64,000 nucleotides of DNA from Saccharomycopsis malanga (lineage: Eukaryota > Ascomycota > Saccharomycetes > Ascoideales > Saccharomycopsidaceae), in the NCBI GenBank assembly GCA_004014935.1, contig CP025321.1, forward strand, positions 2,604,001-2,668,000, given 5' to 3'. The notes under the pieces were generated by a model. It made no database searches. It worked only from the letters and a program-made list of their open reading frames with translations, and was not told the DNA's origin. A program made the position numbers and the translations under genes. This document shows, in pieces, positions 21,870 through 33,091 of the stretch. Position 1 is the first letter of the stretch. Every line of letters begins with the position of its first letter.

Positions 21870-22134
21870 CTTGGTGCCCTGATTTGCTATTTTTCTTCCA
21901 TTTCCTGTCTTGATCTATTAGATCTTTAATTGTCCATTTGGTTGATAGCTAGTGAATAAGTGTTTAGCATTGTGTTTTATTGATAGATTTGCAATTATTT
22001 GATATTTAAAATTTCTGCAATTAGAGTTGTATATCTGCTATTAGTTGATTGTCAGTATATCCTTATTTCAAGTATCAGCATTCCAACCAATACTCAGTGT
22101 TGATTACTATTGATACTTCCATATACTGTTAATA

Positions 22135-22208
22135 TTATCAATTACTATTATCAATTACTATTATCATCAATTACTATTATCATCAGTCACTATTATCATC
22201 AGTCACTA
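22135..22208 (+). repeat. Tandem repeats in the ASH1 leader
   Basis: About five degenerate 13-16 bp units built on TTATCATCAATTACTA or TTATCATCAGTCACTA. They lie in the presumed 5' UTR of ASH1 and are C/A/T-rich, with no ATG on the plus strand. Confidence 0.75.
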
Positions 22209-22347
22209 CCAATATCAGTATCAATCATTTTCAAATACCAGTTACTATAGTTTGTCACCATTACTATCAACCCCTACAACCTCCTACAGATTAATACGTA
22301 CAAATATAAACACCTATCAATCAGCATTAACCACCATAATAATCAAC

Positions 22348-24051
22348 ATGAGCTGCTACCTTCCTACGTCCAATATTCGAACCAGCCCCGTGCGTTCTGT
22401 CTCACATTCAGTGCACTCTTCGCTGTCGATCGTTCTGACTAAAGTGGTCTGCAAAAAACGAAAACTGTTTGACAGTCAACTTGACAGCCAACATGACAGG
22501 CTGTGTGACTGTTCTCTTGACAGTTCTGCTAAAAGGGCCAAGATTGAGAGCACTCCCCCAGCATCTCCTGTATCTAACAACAAGAATATCAATGTCACTG
22601 AAGGTTCAAATGCTTTTCTCAGCAACAAGTCGTCTGCTTCATCTCTTTCTCTGTCGGTGATTACGGATTGTTCGCTCCATTATTTAGATACTTTACCTAC
22701 CAATATCAACAAGATCTGTAATACTTCAGACGATCCATGGGATTTGAGTGATTGTGAGTGTGACGAACAGAGTTATAAAGAGTATAATGATGTGCGTCGT
22801 CGCAATCATCATAGTTTTAGTGAATTCACTAGTCCTCGCCCCAAACCTACGCATTTTGAAGAAAATTCGCCTAAATTCCAGTCAGAGCTTCAGCAAATGG
22901 AGAGTTTTTACATCAACTGGCGCAAAAACTTTGAAAAATGGCTTCTTTTGAAAAACCCTAAAAAGTACAGCGAATACAAAAGTTTCTTGAAATACAACAC
23001 CGACACTTCTGCTGTTTCAGGCACGGACGAATCGCTTTCTGACTCTCCTCGTCATTATTCAAGCCCACGCAAGTCTTCTAGATGTTCCACTGCTGCTGCT
23101 GCTGCTAGAAGTTCACATGCGCTCCACGACTCCTCCATAAAGGACAAGATCAACCGGTACTTGGTGAAAAAGCCTGTATTCAACTCTAAAATCTCTAAAA
23201 AGTTCAAAAGCAAAAGTACCGAGTTGATCCTCAACAACATCACCAGGAAACGTACCTCCTCTTCCTCTGCTGCTTTGTCTGCCTATCCGTTGTCCAGTAT
23301 CATCAAAAACACGCGTCCAATTGCCCCTGTTGCCGCGTCCTCTGAAATCAAACTCAATCCGATCCTCACCATCCCGAAAAACCTTCACAAGAAATCCACA
23401 ACAACCTCCACCGGCTCTACGGGTATTCGTCTTCCCTCTATAAACGAAATCCTCGACTCCGAATCCTTCTCTGTCTCCCACACAACACTTCCTTCGCCTT
23501 TGGGTCTGCTTTTGAACAATAGTCCTCAACAAAACACTACAATTAACCCTGACAGAAGATCCATCTCAACGTCTTCAGTGGAATCCACAAATTCTGTCTT
23601 TTCAGACACAGGATCCACCCACATTCTCTTGGATGACGGGTTGAATCGCCCTTCTCCTCAGTACGCCCTCTCACCACCCCTCATTGCTTTCAAATCGACT
23701 TCCTCTATCTACGACTCCTACAATCATCACACTGTCTCTCCAAAAAAAGCTTCTCCAAAGAAGTCTACTTCCCCTAAGAAAGTCACCAAGTCCACTCACC
23801 ATGCAAAACGTACCTGCTTGTCTTGTGGATCAAGCCAGTCGCCTTGCTGGCGTCCTTCTTGGTCGCTCACTGAGGGCCAGCTCTGTAACTCTTGTGGTTT
23901 ACGCTACAAAAAAACCAATGCCCGTTGCATTAATAACGATTGCTTGCGTATCCCAGCAAAAGGCGAGTTTAACCTCATCAAAAGTAAGGCTAATAACATT
24001 GTCCAAGACTACAAATGTTTGAGATGTGGATCCTGTGTCGAAGTCAAATAA
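22348..24051 (+). CDS. ASH1: ASH1-type GATA-like zinc-finger transcriptional repressor
   Basis: A 567-residue nuclear regulator. The C-terminal zinc finger (about residues 490-530) reads [17 protein letters not shown], then [13 protein letters not shown], matching yeast Ash1 ([30 protein letters not shown]) including the post-finger RC-N--C-RIPAKGE segment. The rest is Ser-rich and low in complexity, with basic KK(R)K patches and an SPKK-rich segment before the finger ([15 protein letters not shown]). Yeast Ash1 represses HO in daughter cells, and Candida albicans Ash1 acts in hyphal tip cells; the role here is inferred. The frame continues upstream to a TTG, but MSCYLP at 22348 is the first ATG after a leader without any ATG. 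Confidence 0.93.
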   Translation: MSCYLPTSNIRTSPVRSVSHSVHSSLSIVLTKVVCKKRKLFDSQLDSQHDRLCDCSLDSSAKRAKIESTPPASPVSNNKNINVTEGSNAFLSNKSSASSLSLSVITDCSLHYLDTLPTNINKICNTSDDPWDLSDCECDEQSYKEYNDVRRRNHHSFSEFTSPRPKPTHFEENSPKFQSELQQMESFYINWRKNFEKWLLLKNPKKYSEYKSFLKYNTDTSAVSGTDESLSDSPRHYSSPRKSSRCSTAAAAARSSHALHDSSIKDKINRYLVKKPVFNSKISKKFKSKSTELILNNITRKRTSSSSAALSAYPLSSIIKNTRPIAPVAASSEIKLNPILTIPKNLHKKSTTTSTGSTGIRLPSINEILDSESFSVSHTTLPSPLGLLLNNSPQQNTTINPDRRSISTSSVESTNSVFSDTGSTHILLDDGLNRPSPQYALSPPLIAFKSTSSIYDSYNHHTVSPKKASPKKSTSPKKVTKSTHHAKRTCLSCGSSQSPCWRPSWSLTEGQLCNSCGLRYKKTNARCINNDCLRIPAKGEFNLIKSKANNIVQDYKCLRCGSCVEVK

Positions 24052-24659
24052 TATATTGTAACACTCTTTTTTTTTTCCTCCTTCTGTCTTTTCTTCTTCT
24101 TTTAATATTTTGTACCACTACTCTTTTTGTATTATACACCCTTGAATGCCCCTTGATTTTTAGACTTGATGAATAATATTGATTACCTTGAATTATGCTA
24201 TACTGTAACTCATGATCAATAAAGCAGATGCTATTTACTTACAACGTTGAACATAAAAAATAATGCTTAAGAACCGACTTCTGGTTAAGCAAAGTCCATA
24301 TTAGTTTTACCAGCTTCCATCAAACATTCATTAATTGAGTGTATAACTTGAACTACTCTACGAACATCTATAAGTATTATTTTCATATAACTACACCTTA
24401 ACCATTGCTAGCATAGAATGTCCAACTTCTAATTCATAGGCGCATCAACTACGGACACTTCATCACCGAAACAATTAAGCTCAAAGTTTTTATACCTCAC
24501 TACCTCGCAAACTTTGAACCCAACCAGCAATCTGGCAACCCGATTAAGAAATGTGAAAAACCTCGGAAGGAGAAGAAAGTGTATACATAGTCCATTAAGC
24601 CAGCAATAGTAATGAGTTTTGTATAGAAAAACCCAGCCAGCACGAAACATTAAAAAAAA
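24052..24659. terminator. ASH1 3' flank
   Basis: Contains T-rich sequence (24066-24077) directly after the ASH1 stop, consistent with 3' end formation, then ordinary AT-rich DNA up to the tRNA gene. No gene seen. Confidence 0.4.
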
Positions 24660-24732
24660 AGCCCAACGCGGGGCTCGAACCCGCAACCTTTCGATTAAGA
24701 GTCGAATGCACTACCGATTGTGCTAGCTAGGC
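24660..24732 (-). tRNA. tRNA-Lys (anticodon CTT)
   Basis: A 73-nt intronless tRNA. On the minus strand it starts GCCTAGCTAGC, has the D-arm box A (TAGCACAATCGGTAG), an anticodon arm TTCGACTCTTAATCGAA with loop CTCTTAA and anticodon CTT (24697-24699), and a T arm GCGGGTTCGAGCCCCGC holding a perfect box B. The acceptor closes with GTTGGGC. It closely follows yeast tRNA-Lys(CUU). A run of A's on the plus strand just left of it gives the minus-strand oligo-T terminator. Confidence 0.95.
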
Positions 24733-27514
24733 AATTTTTAAAAATTTTTGAAATTTAAAAAATATACGCTTCCAAAACCACTAACAATATACTGGTTTTT
24801 GAGACCATAAAAACTATATAGTTGATATCTTATTCATAAAACGATTGATTCAATCTTTCGTTTGTTATATTTTAGTCAGAATATTGGTTTTTTGGTATCA
24901 AAAGTATTATATCGATGTCTCAATTTCACCACGAAGCTTGGGCAATCTGTATTGTTGTCTTGGCAGTAATTATCTTTATACTAGATAATTGGTTTACTAA
25001 CAATTTGAAGATAAGCTAAAAAAAATTTATTTTACATAGAAGAAATATCACAAAGTTCTTCTTCTCTTGTCGGTGAGTTTTTAAACTGCTTCGAAATCAA
25101 TATGCCCGAGCGAGTCAAGTTTTTGAACTAAACATATTTAATATTTTTTCTAATTTGTCCAGAAGTTAAGTAGTATAGGAGGGGTAATCTACATTTACAT
25201 TCTACAGGCAGAACAAAATCTTTGATCAGATTTATTGATGAGAAAACGTATTACTTTTATGGGGGTGTATTGAATTTGGGCACTTCTCTGCCTTGAATTT
25301 CTACGCTGGTAATAGCAGGTTTTATTTAACATCCTAAAAAAAAGTAAATCACATATCATCACTATCTTGTCTGTTCAAGCAATACTGTTCTTTCTCAAGT
25401 AAGGGGAGTCAACCAAGTTTTGATGGTTCTAAAAATTTTTAAATAAATGATACTTATATTGACTTTATGGGTAAGTAAATGTGTGTATAAATTTGGTGCG
25501 ATTTCAAGCCATAATCTTATTAGTTGAGCTACGGGTGTTTGTTATCAGATAATATTACAAGTAAAACTTGAGCAATGATTACTGCTTGGCGATAACAAGT
25601 GTATCACAATTTGCAAGTAATTCGTGAAGACTGTGTTTTGTAGCTTACAATAACAAAGAACAGGTTTAGAAACTTTGCATGTGGTTTTATAGTTCAAAAC
25701 AAACAGAATTAAATACGAAAAAGAATGTCGTATTAAACTACAGACTCGGAAAGTTTATTTCCGGCCAAAGATTTTCAACTAGCAAAAAACGTCACTGCAG
25801 AACTTTGTAGATCCGGAGCTCGAATGGGGTTTCAACCCGAAACCATGATCTTAGTTTCGAAAGTGATAGTGGAGGAATGTGTTTGGCTTTTACGAACTGC
25901 TCTTGATTGGGTAAACCAGATACATGAACACTGCCAGAGCTATTAGCGTGTGCTTCCGTTGAGACTAAAGAGCAGATAACCAAAGTTTCAATTTGCTAGA
26001 TGTTGCTAGACTTAACTGTGTGCAAGGTGCACTTAGGTAGAATGGGTTAAATGAGAACATGTTGTGCTACAATCCATTTGAAACAGACATGTCAAAAAAA
26101 CACATATTGTTTGCAAGGACTGGTATTACGCGATATTATTTCCGATATTTGGGTTTCTCGACGCTACACTGACCACTACTGATTTGAGTCGCTTCTACAA
26201 CCTGATTAGGTTAGTTTCCAACAAATTACAATGACGCTACTAATTCTTTGTATTGCACCCCGTGGTATTGTCGTTTAAGGTATACTTTGGATATGAAGTG
26301 GCTTTTCAAAAGCAGGTTTGCAGCGTTAGTGCGGATCCAAGATTTTAAACCTGCGGCAAGATGCATTGGTTCTATTGTTTGAATAAAAGACACTTTCAAT
26401 AACGAACGAAAATAGAAAGCATCCCTTATCTTGATTTAAAGAAGAGTCCATGTCGTCAGGTTTATAAATGTACAATTCAATTAATAGGACTTCCAAAGCA
26501 TTGTTTGATAAGTCCATTTAATTGAGCCTGCATGTCGACTCTCATGTCATACATGTCGTTTGAAACGAAATACAATTGTCGAAACGTATCTTGCAAAATG
26601 TCCAATTGTACTGAACAATCATTTTTGCCCTGGCAAAATATAGGCCAAGTTCTTGGAACTGGCCTGTGTCTCCACAGTTCTAATACTGGTTAGCAGATAA
26701 TCGTATTAGATGAATCGTTTTGGATTGGATCTTCCAGAAGCAACCTTGCTCACTCAAACTGATTACGCAAACCCACTGTTGGAGATGTCAACATCTAAAG
26801 TTTGGCCATATCGAGGAATTTTTGTCCAGTTGGTTCCTACGTTTCTTTGTCTGTTGTTTTAAATGCATGGTGGACGCACGTTAGTAGCATCTTATGCATG
26901 AAACGCTCAACATTAAGACAAAAATACCTGCTAAGATGCATAATTATGCACCATATGCTGCGCTAGTGCATATGATCCAAACCTTATATCTACAACTAGA
27001 TGGTCTGCCATCACCTCAAAATCTTTGGTTGAACTTATTCTTACCTATTATATATGGTTTACACATATATTAGTTTAGTCAAATCAATTAAAACATGTAC
27101 TAATTGACCGATTGATTGTGGATGCATTGAAGTGTGGCTTTCAGTAGGGCCGTTGAGCTGCGTGGCCTGATTTCGTTCCGCTTCACTAGGGAAGGGTTTA
27201 AGCTTGCAACATGAAACCAACTATTATAATAATATTGCCTATTTAGTTTCTTCTGCACTAACCACAATAGCGAGTGTGCTAATGTGCTAGTGTCTTGGTG
27301 CGTTCAAACGTACCAGACAATCAAGTCATATCTTGACTAATACGAGAATGCACGTTGAAATGGTTTACATTAAGCTTCAAATAGGGAGGATCCCATTATA
27401 AAAGGCTTGATGTATCCGTTGAGATTTTCATAGAGCTGGATAACCGTGAGGTAGTTTATTTGTCAAGTACCTTCAATCCCACCTCGAGTAAACTGTCAAT
27501 CATATCCACCAAAT
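24733..27514. other. Gene-poor region with TGCAT motifs upstream of the permease
   Basis: 2.8 kb with no supported gene except a doubtful 34-codon ORF at 24915. Near the right end, TTATGCATGA, GATGCATAATTATGCAC and GTGCATATG cluster at 26893-26973, about 550 bp before the permease start. Short minus-strand frames at 25.8 and 26.4 kb have no recognisable product. Confidence 0.5.
24915..25019 (+). CDS. Possible 34-residue single-TM microprotein
   Basis: ATG-initiated frame encoding MSQFHHEAW, a hydrophobic stretch of about 18 residues (ICIVVLAVIIFILD) and a polar end NWFTNNLKIS. This is the layout of small membrane subunits such as Ost4, but the sequence does not match one I know. It lies 180 bp right of the tRNA gene. 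It may be chance. Confidence 0.2.
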   Translation: MSQFHHEAWAICIVVLAVIIFILDNWFTNNLKIS

Positions 27515-29179
27515 ATGAGCGGGTTGTATGTTCAAAATAACAACTATTACGGGCAGGACAATTATGATTATGGTTATTACGAGAGCCAGAAACCAAAAGA
27601 AGGAGTAGATTACTTCACTTTCACAGATTCCAATGCAGAACTCAAACGTTCAACGTCGTCGAATCAGTCGATGGACGATTCTATCAATAATGCCACGCCT
27701 CATGTTGAGTATCTAAGCGAGGAGTCTAAAAAGTTGATAGTGGACGATTTGGCCAAGAAATATAAGATAAACCAGAAGAAACTAATGTGGAAAGTTGACT
27801 TATGTGTTGTTCTTCCATTCACCATTTTGTTTTTTGTTGCTTATTTGAATAGAACCAACTTGGGCTATGCCAGAAACACTGGTATTGAACTGACTCTTAA
27901 TATATCAGCTTTCCAGGTGGCCTGTGGATTTGCAACCTTCTTTACTCCATACATCATCTTTGAGGTGTTTTCTAATTTGCTTTTGAAAACAGTAAGACCT
28001 CATTTCTGGATCAGTATCACTGTCTTGTTTTATGGTGCTGCCACCTTGGCAACTGGTTTTGTTCATACTTATGGCCAGTTCCTTGGCTGTGAGTTTTTGC
28101 ATGGTTTATTCCAGTCTGGTACAGAGACTGCTATATTTTATATTCTTGCTCATTACTACACAAGAGCAGAGTCTCAAAAAAGATTCAGTGCCTTCTACTC
28201 CATCAGTTGTATTGCTGGTGCTGCTGGTACCAGTATCTGCTATGCTATTCAAACCAATTTGGGCGGCAAGCACGGTTTGGAAACATGGAGATGGTTGTTT
28301 GTTGTTGAAGGGATTGTCACTATGGGAATTGCATTTGTATTGTTCTTTATAATTCCAGATTTTCCTGAAGGTGCTACTTTCTTCAATGACAAGGAAACAT
28401 TGTTTGTTGTTAAGAAGTTGGAAATTTACGGTGGTAAATCTGGTTATCAGATTTCAGCTACTCCTAGAGAAATCATCTTCAATGCTGTGTTGGATCCATT
28501 GATTATCGTCCCAGGTCTTGCTTGTTTTGGTGCTTTTTTCATCAGTTACGCATATGCTTTCTATGAACCAGTTCTTATGACCTTGATGGGCTTGGGATTG
28601 AGTTCTACAAACCAAATGTCCATCATTCCATGGTTGATTGCCTTTGTTTGGTGTAACTTGATGGGTTTCTTGTCAGACTTTTTCAAAATCAGATCGGTTT
28701 TTGTTATACTCAATTGTATTCTTGTTCTTGTTGGCTCTTTGATTCTTATCTACGAAGTCTCTCCAGCAGGTGTCGATTACTACAAATACGGCGCTTGTTA
28801 TTTGATTGTTTGCGGATCATATTCTGTTATCCCTATAATCTTATGTTGGGCTGCTTTGAACTTGGGTGGCCATTTGAGAAAGAGTATTGCTACAGCTTTG
28901 ATGGTCTCTTTTGGTAATGCCGGAGGATTAGCTTCAGTATTCGCTATGAACACCACCAAAAACATTAGAGACCCTAGTGGTTTGGTTAAAAGCGGTATCA
29001 CTCCAGCTGCTGTTTTGATTGGTTTCACAATCTTATGCTCTTTGATCTACACATTCATGATATTCAGAGAAAACAAGAGGAAAAGAACAGCTGAATACAA
29101 AAGAACATTTGCTAATTATAGTGAAAGAGAACAAGTCCTTCTCGGTGACCAAAACCCAGAGTTCGAGTATCTTTATTAA
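27515..29179 (+). CDS. Dal5/Tna1-family MFS anion:cation symporter
   Basis: A 554-residue major-facilitator permease of the allantoate permease (ACS) family, which imports organic anions such as allantoate, nicotinate, pantothenate or biotin in yeasts. After a hydrophilic N terminus of about 90 residues (Tyr/Asn-rich start), KVDLCVVLPFTILFFVAYLNRTNLGYAR begins TM1 with the family's D-R-N-x-G-x-A-R type motif. Further markers are EVFSNLLLKTVRPHFWI, HGLFQSGTETAIFY and WRWLFVVEGIVT. About 12 TM segments can be traced, and the tail ends EREQVLLGDQNPEFEYLY. The substrate cannot be assigned. Start ATG at 27515. A 20-nt poly-T at 29209-29228 follows the stop. Confidence 0.88.
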   Translation: MSGLYVQNNNYYGQDNYDYGYYESQKPKEGVDYFTFTDSNAELKRSTSSNQSMDDSINNATPHVEYLSEESKKLIVDDLAKKYKINQKKLMWKVDLCVVLPFTILFFVAYLNRTNLGYARNTGIELTLNISAFQVACGFATFFTPYIIFEVFSNLLLKTVRPHFWISITVLFYGAATLATGFVHTYGQFLGCEFLHGLFQSGTETAIFYILAHYYTRAESQKRFSAFYSISCIAGAAGTSICYAIQTNLGGKHGLETWRWLFVVEGIVTMGIAFVLFFIIPDFPEGATFFNDKETLFVVKKLEIYGGKSGYQISATPREIIFNAVLDPLIIVPGLACFGAFFISYAYAFYEPVLMTLMGLGLSSTNQMSIIPWLIAFVWCNLMGFLSDFFKIRSVFVILNCILVLVGSLILIYEVSPAGVDYYKYGACYLIVCGSYSVIPIILCWAALNLGGHLRKSIATALMVSFGNAGGLASVFAMNTTKNIRDPSGLVKSGITPAAVLIGFTILCSLIYTFMIFRENKRKRTAEYKRTFANYSEREQVLLGDQNPEFEYLY

Positions 29180-29983
29180 CAAATGCTCTGAAAGCCTTTT
29201 CATTTCAGTTTTTTTTTTTTTTTTTTTTCTTTTTGATTTCACCTATTATAACTTCTCACGTCTAACGCCTTATATCAATACCTTCTTTTCTTATGACATA
29301 CCGCCATTTGTCAGGACATTATTCGTTTAGTTTTAGTTTACATTTTTCACGTACTTTGGGATGCTTTTTTCTTTAATGTTTTTCTTTTATATGACAATAT
29401 ATCAACGGCCCTTTTAGTTAATATAAAACCAACAATACTTGTCTGTAATAATTCCGGTTTTCTCCCCTGTTAAGTGTTAGTCTATATCAGTGCTGCACAT
29501 TTCTGTACGTTACTGCGTGCCACTTTAGTATATAAGCCTCAACGTTAACTATAGTTGATCATTTTACTACGTAATAAATTTCATCTCCGACTTGATGGGA
29601 GTCACAGAACTTTGAATTGTTGGCTCCTACTTTTTGTAATCCTTTTCAGCCTCACTAAATAACTTACTGCCTTTCTATAAAAAACATAATAAACATCTAT
29701 TTGAGTGGAAACAGGCGAAAAGTATAATTTATCACCAGTCGGTAGAATGAAATTGTAAGCAAAAGCAGAATGTCTTAAAGGTTAAAATAAGTGTAACGAA
29801 ATTTAGAAGTAAAAAAATAAAATAAAATAAAAACCAGAAATTAACAAAAAAAAAAAAAAAAAAAGAGGAAGAAACAACAGATTGTTTAAAAAAAAAATTA
29901 ATAAGGTTGATCTGGTAAACAAGTTGCAAGCAAAGGCCAGCTTTAAGTGTCAACTTATTCCTGTTTTCATTCGACCACATCAA
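29180..29983. terminator. Convergent 3' intergenic region with homopolymers
   Basis: An 804-bp spacer between converging genes. It holds a 20-nt T run (29209-29228) after the permease and a 19-nt A run (29846-29864) downstream of the glucanase gene, both fitting 3' UTR signals. No ORF supported. Confidence 0.5.
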
Positions 29984-31537
29984 TCAACATGTAGAGTATC
30001 TTCTGTCAGTAAGAGGTTGAGGGATAATGTCGTTTTCCACCAAAACCTTGAAATCCCATTGGTCAGAGTCACCCATTTTCCAATTCCAGAAGAACCACCC
30101 GTAACCTTTTTCAAAGGCAGTGAATTGAGCCTCGACGAACTTTCTGATTTTTACCTTGTCTTCGTCACCCCATTCGGAAATTTTCTTGGTGTAAATGGAA
30201 GAGCTGTCTGAATCCCAGGCAGCCGTGAATTCTCCAATGATTTCCTTGTAGTCTAAAGCCCCAATGTCATTTCCCCAGGTGCAAACTTGTTTGATCTTTT
30301 CGTCAAAAGGTTTTGAACTGTAGCCGGCATCATAGAGCATATATAAGTGGGTGTCATAGATTATGTTGGTTTTACTATTATAAGGCTTGCCTGTCCAAGC
30401 GCCTTGATATAAATAACCATCATGTAACATGATTGGCAAATCTAGATTTTTGTCGTTTCTTACACTGTCAATGACATCGCTGTAGAAGTCACTCAAATAA
30501 TCTTGAGAAACACCATTATCTCCATTGACTAAAGGCTCATTGACAAGTTCAATACCAATAACTGTATCTTTGTATTCATTGGATTTATACTTGTCAAACA
30601 TGGATTTCAAGATCTCCTTGGTTTCCTCAAGATTGTTATATTTGTTCCAGTCATGGAAGTTTTTATGACCAGACGAATCGTAACCGTTTTGAGATCCAGG
30701 AGCACCATGAAGATCAATGAGAACATAAAGGCCTCTGTCTTTAGCCCATCCAATAGCTTTTTTAAGATAATCGTCTTGCGATCCTTTGTAGAATTTGTCT
30801 GTACTCATCAATTTATAAGCCCAATATCCAATTGGGATTCTCACAGCATTCAAACCGTATTGTTTTATTTTATCAAAATCATCCTCAGTGATCCAGGAGC
30901 CGTAATGCTTTTCCAAAAGGTCGCCTGCCTTGTCATTTCCAAGCGAATCAACAAAGTTAAATTCATCCTCAGGAATATTTCCATCCGGAAAGTTGTCTTT
31001 GGAAAATAAATCGGTATTGATCCAAGGCTCCAAGACCAACCAACCTCCCAAATTAACACCTTTAAGTCCATTCTTAGGATAAGAATAGTAACCAGAAGAG
31101 TCCGAAGACGTAGCAGAAGTAGCAGAAGCGCTGTTGGAACTGGAAGTTTGGTCAGAATTTGTATTGGAAGATTGGTCAGCATTTACACTAGAAGAAGTCA
31201 CAGAGGTTGTTGCAGCAGCCGAGGAAGAAGAGGCCAATTCAGCAGAAACAGCAGAAGACAAAGAAGCAGCGTTTGAAGAAGGAGTTGGCCCATGTGTGGC
31301 ATGGATTGTCGTGTACTCAGTCTGGATATTGGTAGAGGTATAAGAATAAATGGTGGTAACATCATCGTCATCGTCACCGTCACCATCACGCTTTTCAACA
31401 TTTGGCGTTGCAACACCAGTTGGAGCAACAGGAGAAGCAGTTGGGCTCACAGCGGTGAGAACAGGATAAGCTTTAACAGAAGACATGATTTGATGAAAAA
31501 CAAATATCAAACAAAAAAGTTTTAGTATGTTTGTCAT
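29984..31537 (-). CDS. Exo-1,3-beta-glucanase (GH5) with Ser-rich N-terminal extension
   Basis: A 517-residue secreted GH5 glucanase of the Exg1/Spr1 type. A signal peptide (residues 1-24) precedes a pro-region with a Lys-Arg (VEKRDGDGDDDDD), then an insert of about 90 Ser/Ala/Thr-rich residues not found in the neighbour. The catalytic domain starts at GVNLGGWLVLEPWI. Key residues are visible: the acid/base Glu in ELVNEPL, HGAPGSQNG, and the nucleophile Glu in IIGEFTAAW; Cys in QVCTW and the end YSTC probably pair. It hydrolyses wall beta-1,3-glucan. It lies on the same strand as a close paralogue 1.5 kb away, so the pair probably arose by tandem duplication. The second Met (residue 18) is a less likely start because it lies inside the signal peptide. 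Confidence 0.92.
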   Translation of the reverse strand: MTNILKLFCLIFVFHQIMSSVKAYPVLTAVSPTASPVAPTGVATPNVEKRDGDGDDDDDVTTIYSYTSTNIQTEYTTIHATHGPTPSSNAASLSSAVSAELASSSSAAATTSVTSSSVNADQSSNTNSDQTSSSNSASATSATSSDSSGYYSYPKNGLKGVNLGGWLVLEPWINTDLFSKDNFPDGNIPEDEFNFVDSLGNDKAGDLLEKHYGSWITEDDFDKIKQYGLNAVRIPIGYWAYKLMSTDKFYKGSQDDYLKKAIGWAKDRGLYVLIDLHGAPGSQNGYDSSGHKNFHDWNKYNNLEETKEILKSMFDKYKSNEYKDTVIGIELVNEPLVNGDNGVSQDYLSDFYSDVIDSVRNDKNLDLPIMLHDGYLYQGAWTGKPYNSKTNIIYDTHLYMLYDAGYSSKPFDEKIKQVCTWGNDIGALDYKEIIGEFTAAWDSDSSSIYTKKISEWGDEDKVKIRKFVEAQFTAFEKGYGWFFWNWKMGDSDQWDFKVLVENDIIPQPLTDRRYSTC

Positions 31538-33091
31538 ATTGGAAATTTGAAAAGCGAAAGACAGTTGAGATTTGAAATCCTTTTATAATGAAATACCAGT
31601 GTATAATTGTCACAAGAATATAATTTGGAATGACCTTAATAGGTTGTAGCCCCAAAATATTTAATGTCTCAAATGTGTTTGACAGATGTCTGAAATTAAA
31701 GCGATTGGAATGATCTAATATAACTGTTAATTAATCTGATGAAGCAGCACCTCTTTTTAACCAGCAAGAATGAAGCGCTCGAGGAAGACAAATTAACTAG
31801 CCAATTAATCACTTGGCGATTTGATTGAGTTTAAAAAAGATCCTTGACTTGAATTTAAAAACAGATCAGATCACCGAGTCTATATATGTTGGAGAAATCA
31901 TGTCTCGAGCTGGTCTCAGTCTCCATGCGTCAGACTGCATATAAAGTAAACAACTTAGTTATACGATCATGTTGAGGGCTGCCAGCAACTGCGCGATGCT
32001 GCATGCAGGTGGTGCTGATATTTTCCAGCGGGCCACATGCATAAATTGAGGTAAAATTTAGCATAATCCCCAGGTTTCAGTGAAAATAATGTCATTTGGA
32101 AAACACTCACAAAATGGTTTACAGGAGGTCATACTCCTCTATTTTTTTCCAGTAAAATTAACTGTCATGAACATTTCTAGGTGGAGAATCAATCATTGGT
32201 AAGGCTCTTCGGACCCTTTATCCACATGCTTCTCTTGCAGCGACATGCATGTATCATGCAGCGCCAGTGGCTAAACGGTGCCAGTGCACGACTGCCGATG
32301 TTTACATGAGGATAGAAATCTCTGTATCTGACACCAACCACCCATAAAATAGTGCAAGCCCTCAACATTGTACAATAGGCAATAACAAAAGTTGATTCCA
32401 ACATGCGCTAGATCAGTAGTCATGCAGCTGTATTGATTGAAGTTATATTTGCGATGAGCATTATTCTTCCTCTTCCAGCCTCTCGTATTACCACTATGGG
32501 TATGCAATAACGAAAGGGGAAATTTTTTTCCTATACTGCTATTGTCATTTAAAGATTGGCTTACAAAATGTGCTTACTTTCCAACTGTTTTTCTATAAAT
32601 GGTGGGCCCTTTTTCTGTTTCTGAGCAAAACAAAACACCGTCATAATTCGGGTACCAGCTTGATAGATAAACTAATGCGATCACGATGCCTTGATGCCAT
32701 TTAATCATTGATCTAACAATACTCCCAGACTTGCCAGCCAACGCAGGGTTTCGCCCAAAACTGCTTTTTTTCTGGCTGGAATCTTTAGCCACTCTTTAGC
32801 CTTCGAGTTCCGAACTCCGTATCAATTACAGTTCCCTAAATAGGCATCAGGGTATTAAACAACTGGATATATTATGTGGTCTAAGCGTATGTTCTATTTT
32901 AAAAGTATAAAAAACTGTTTATAACTGCATTGAAAAAAATATTGAAAATCTTGTGTGAAAAAAAGGAAACAAAGTAAAAATTGTAAAAATAAATCAAAAA
33001 CAAACTAAAAACTTTAAAAATAGTGTCTCTATTGCAATGTCTATCTTGCGAGTATAACAAGTGATGTAAGCTGGTAACAGTAAAAAAAAAA
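31538..33091. promoter_or_regulatory. Region between the two glucanase genes
   Basis: 1.55 kb holding the promoter of the left glucanase and the 3' flank of the right one. Palindromic TGCATGCA-type motifs occur at 31998-32009 (GCTGCATGCAGG), about 32034 (CACATGCATAA) and 32242-32265 (GACATGCATG, ATCATGCAGCGCC). Open frames here begin at GTG or have no similarity. Confidence 0.45.

Larger units (their letters stand above)
21226..22347. promoter_or_regulatory. MTR2/ASH1 divergent region with long AUG-free ASH1 leader
   Basis: A 1.1-kb divergent spacer. A TATA run at 21858-21869 probably drives ASH1, giving a 5' leader of about 450 nt. No ATG occurs on the plus strand between about 21834 and the ASH1 start at 22348. 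A short tandem array lies at 22135-22208. Confidence 0.6.

Noticed and set aside
25790-25870. Minus-strand sequence with TATCACTTTCG and GGGTTGAAACCC, looking like a broken tRNA-Gln
   Set aside because: Box B is not intact, no cloverleaf can be drawn and box A is missing; similarity may be chance.
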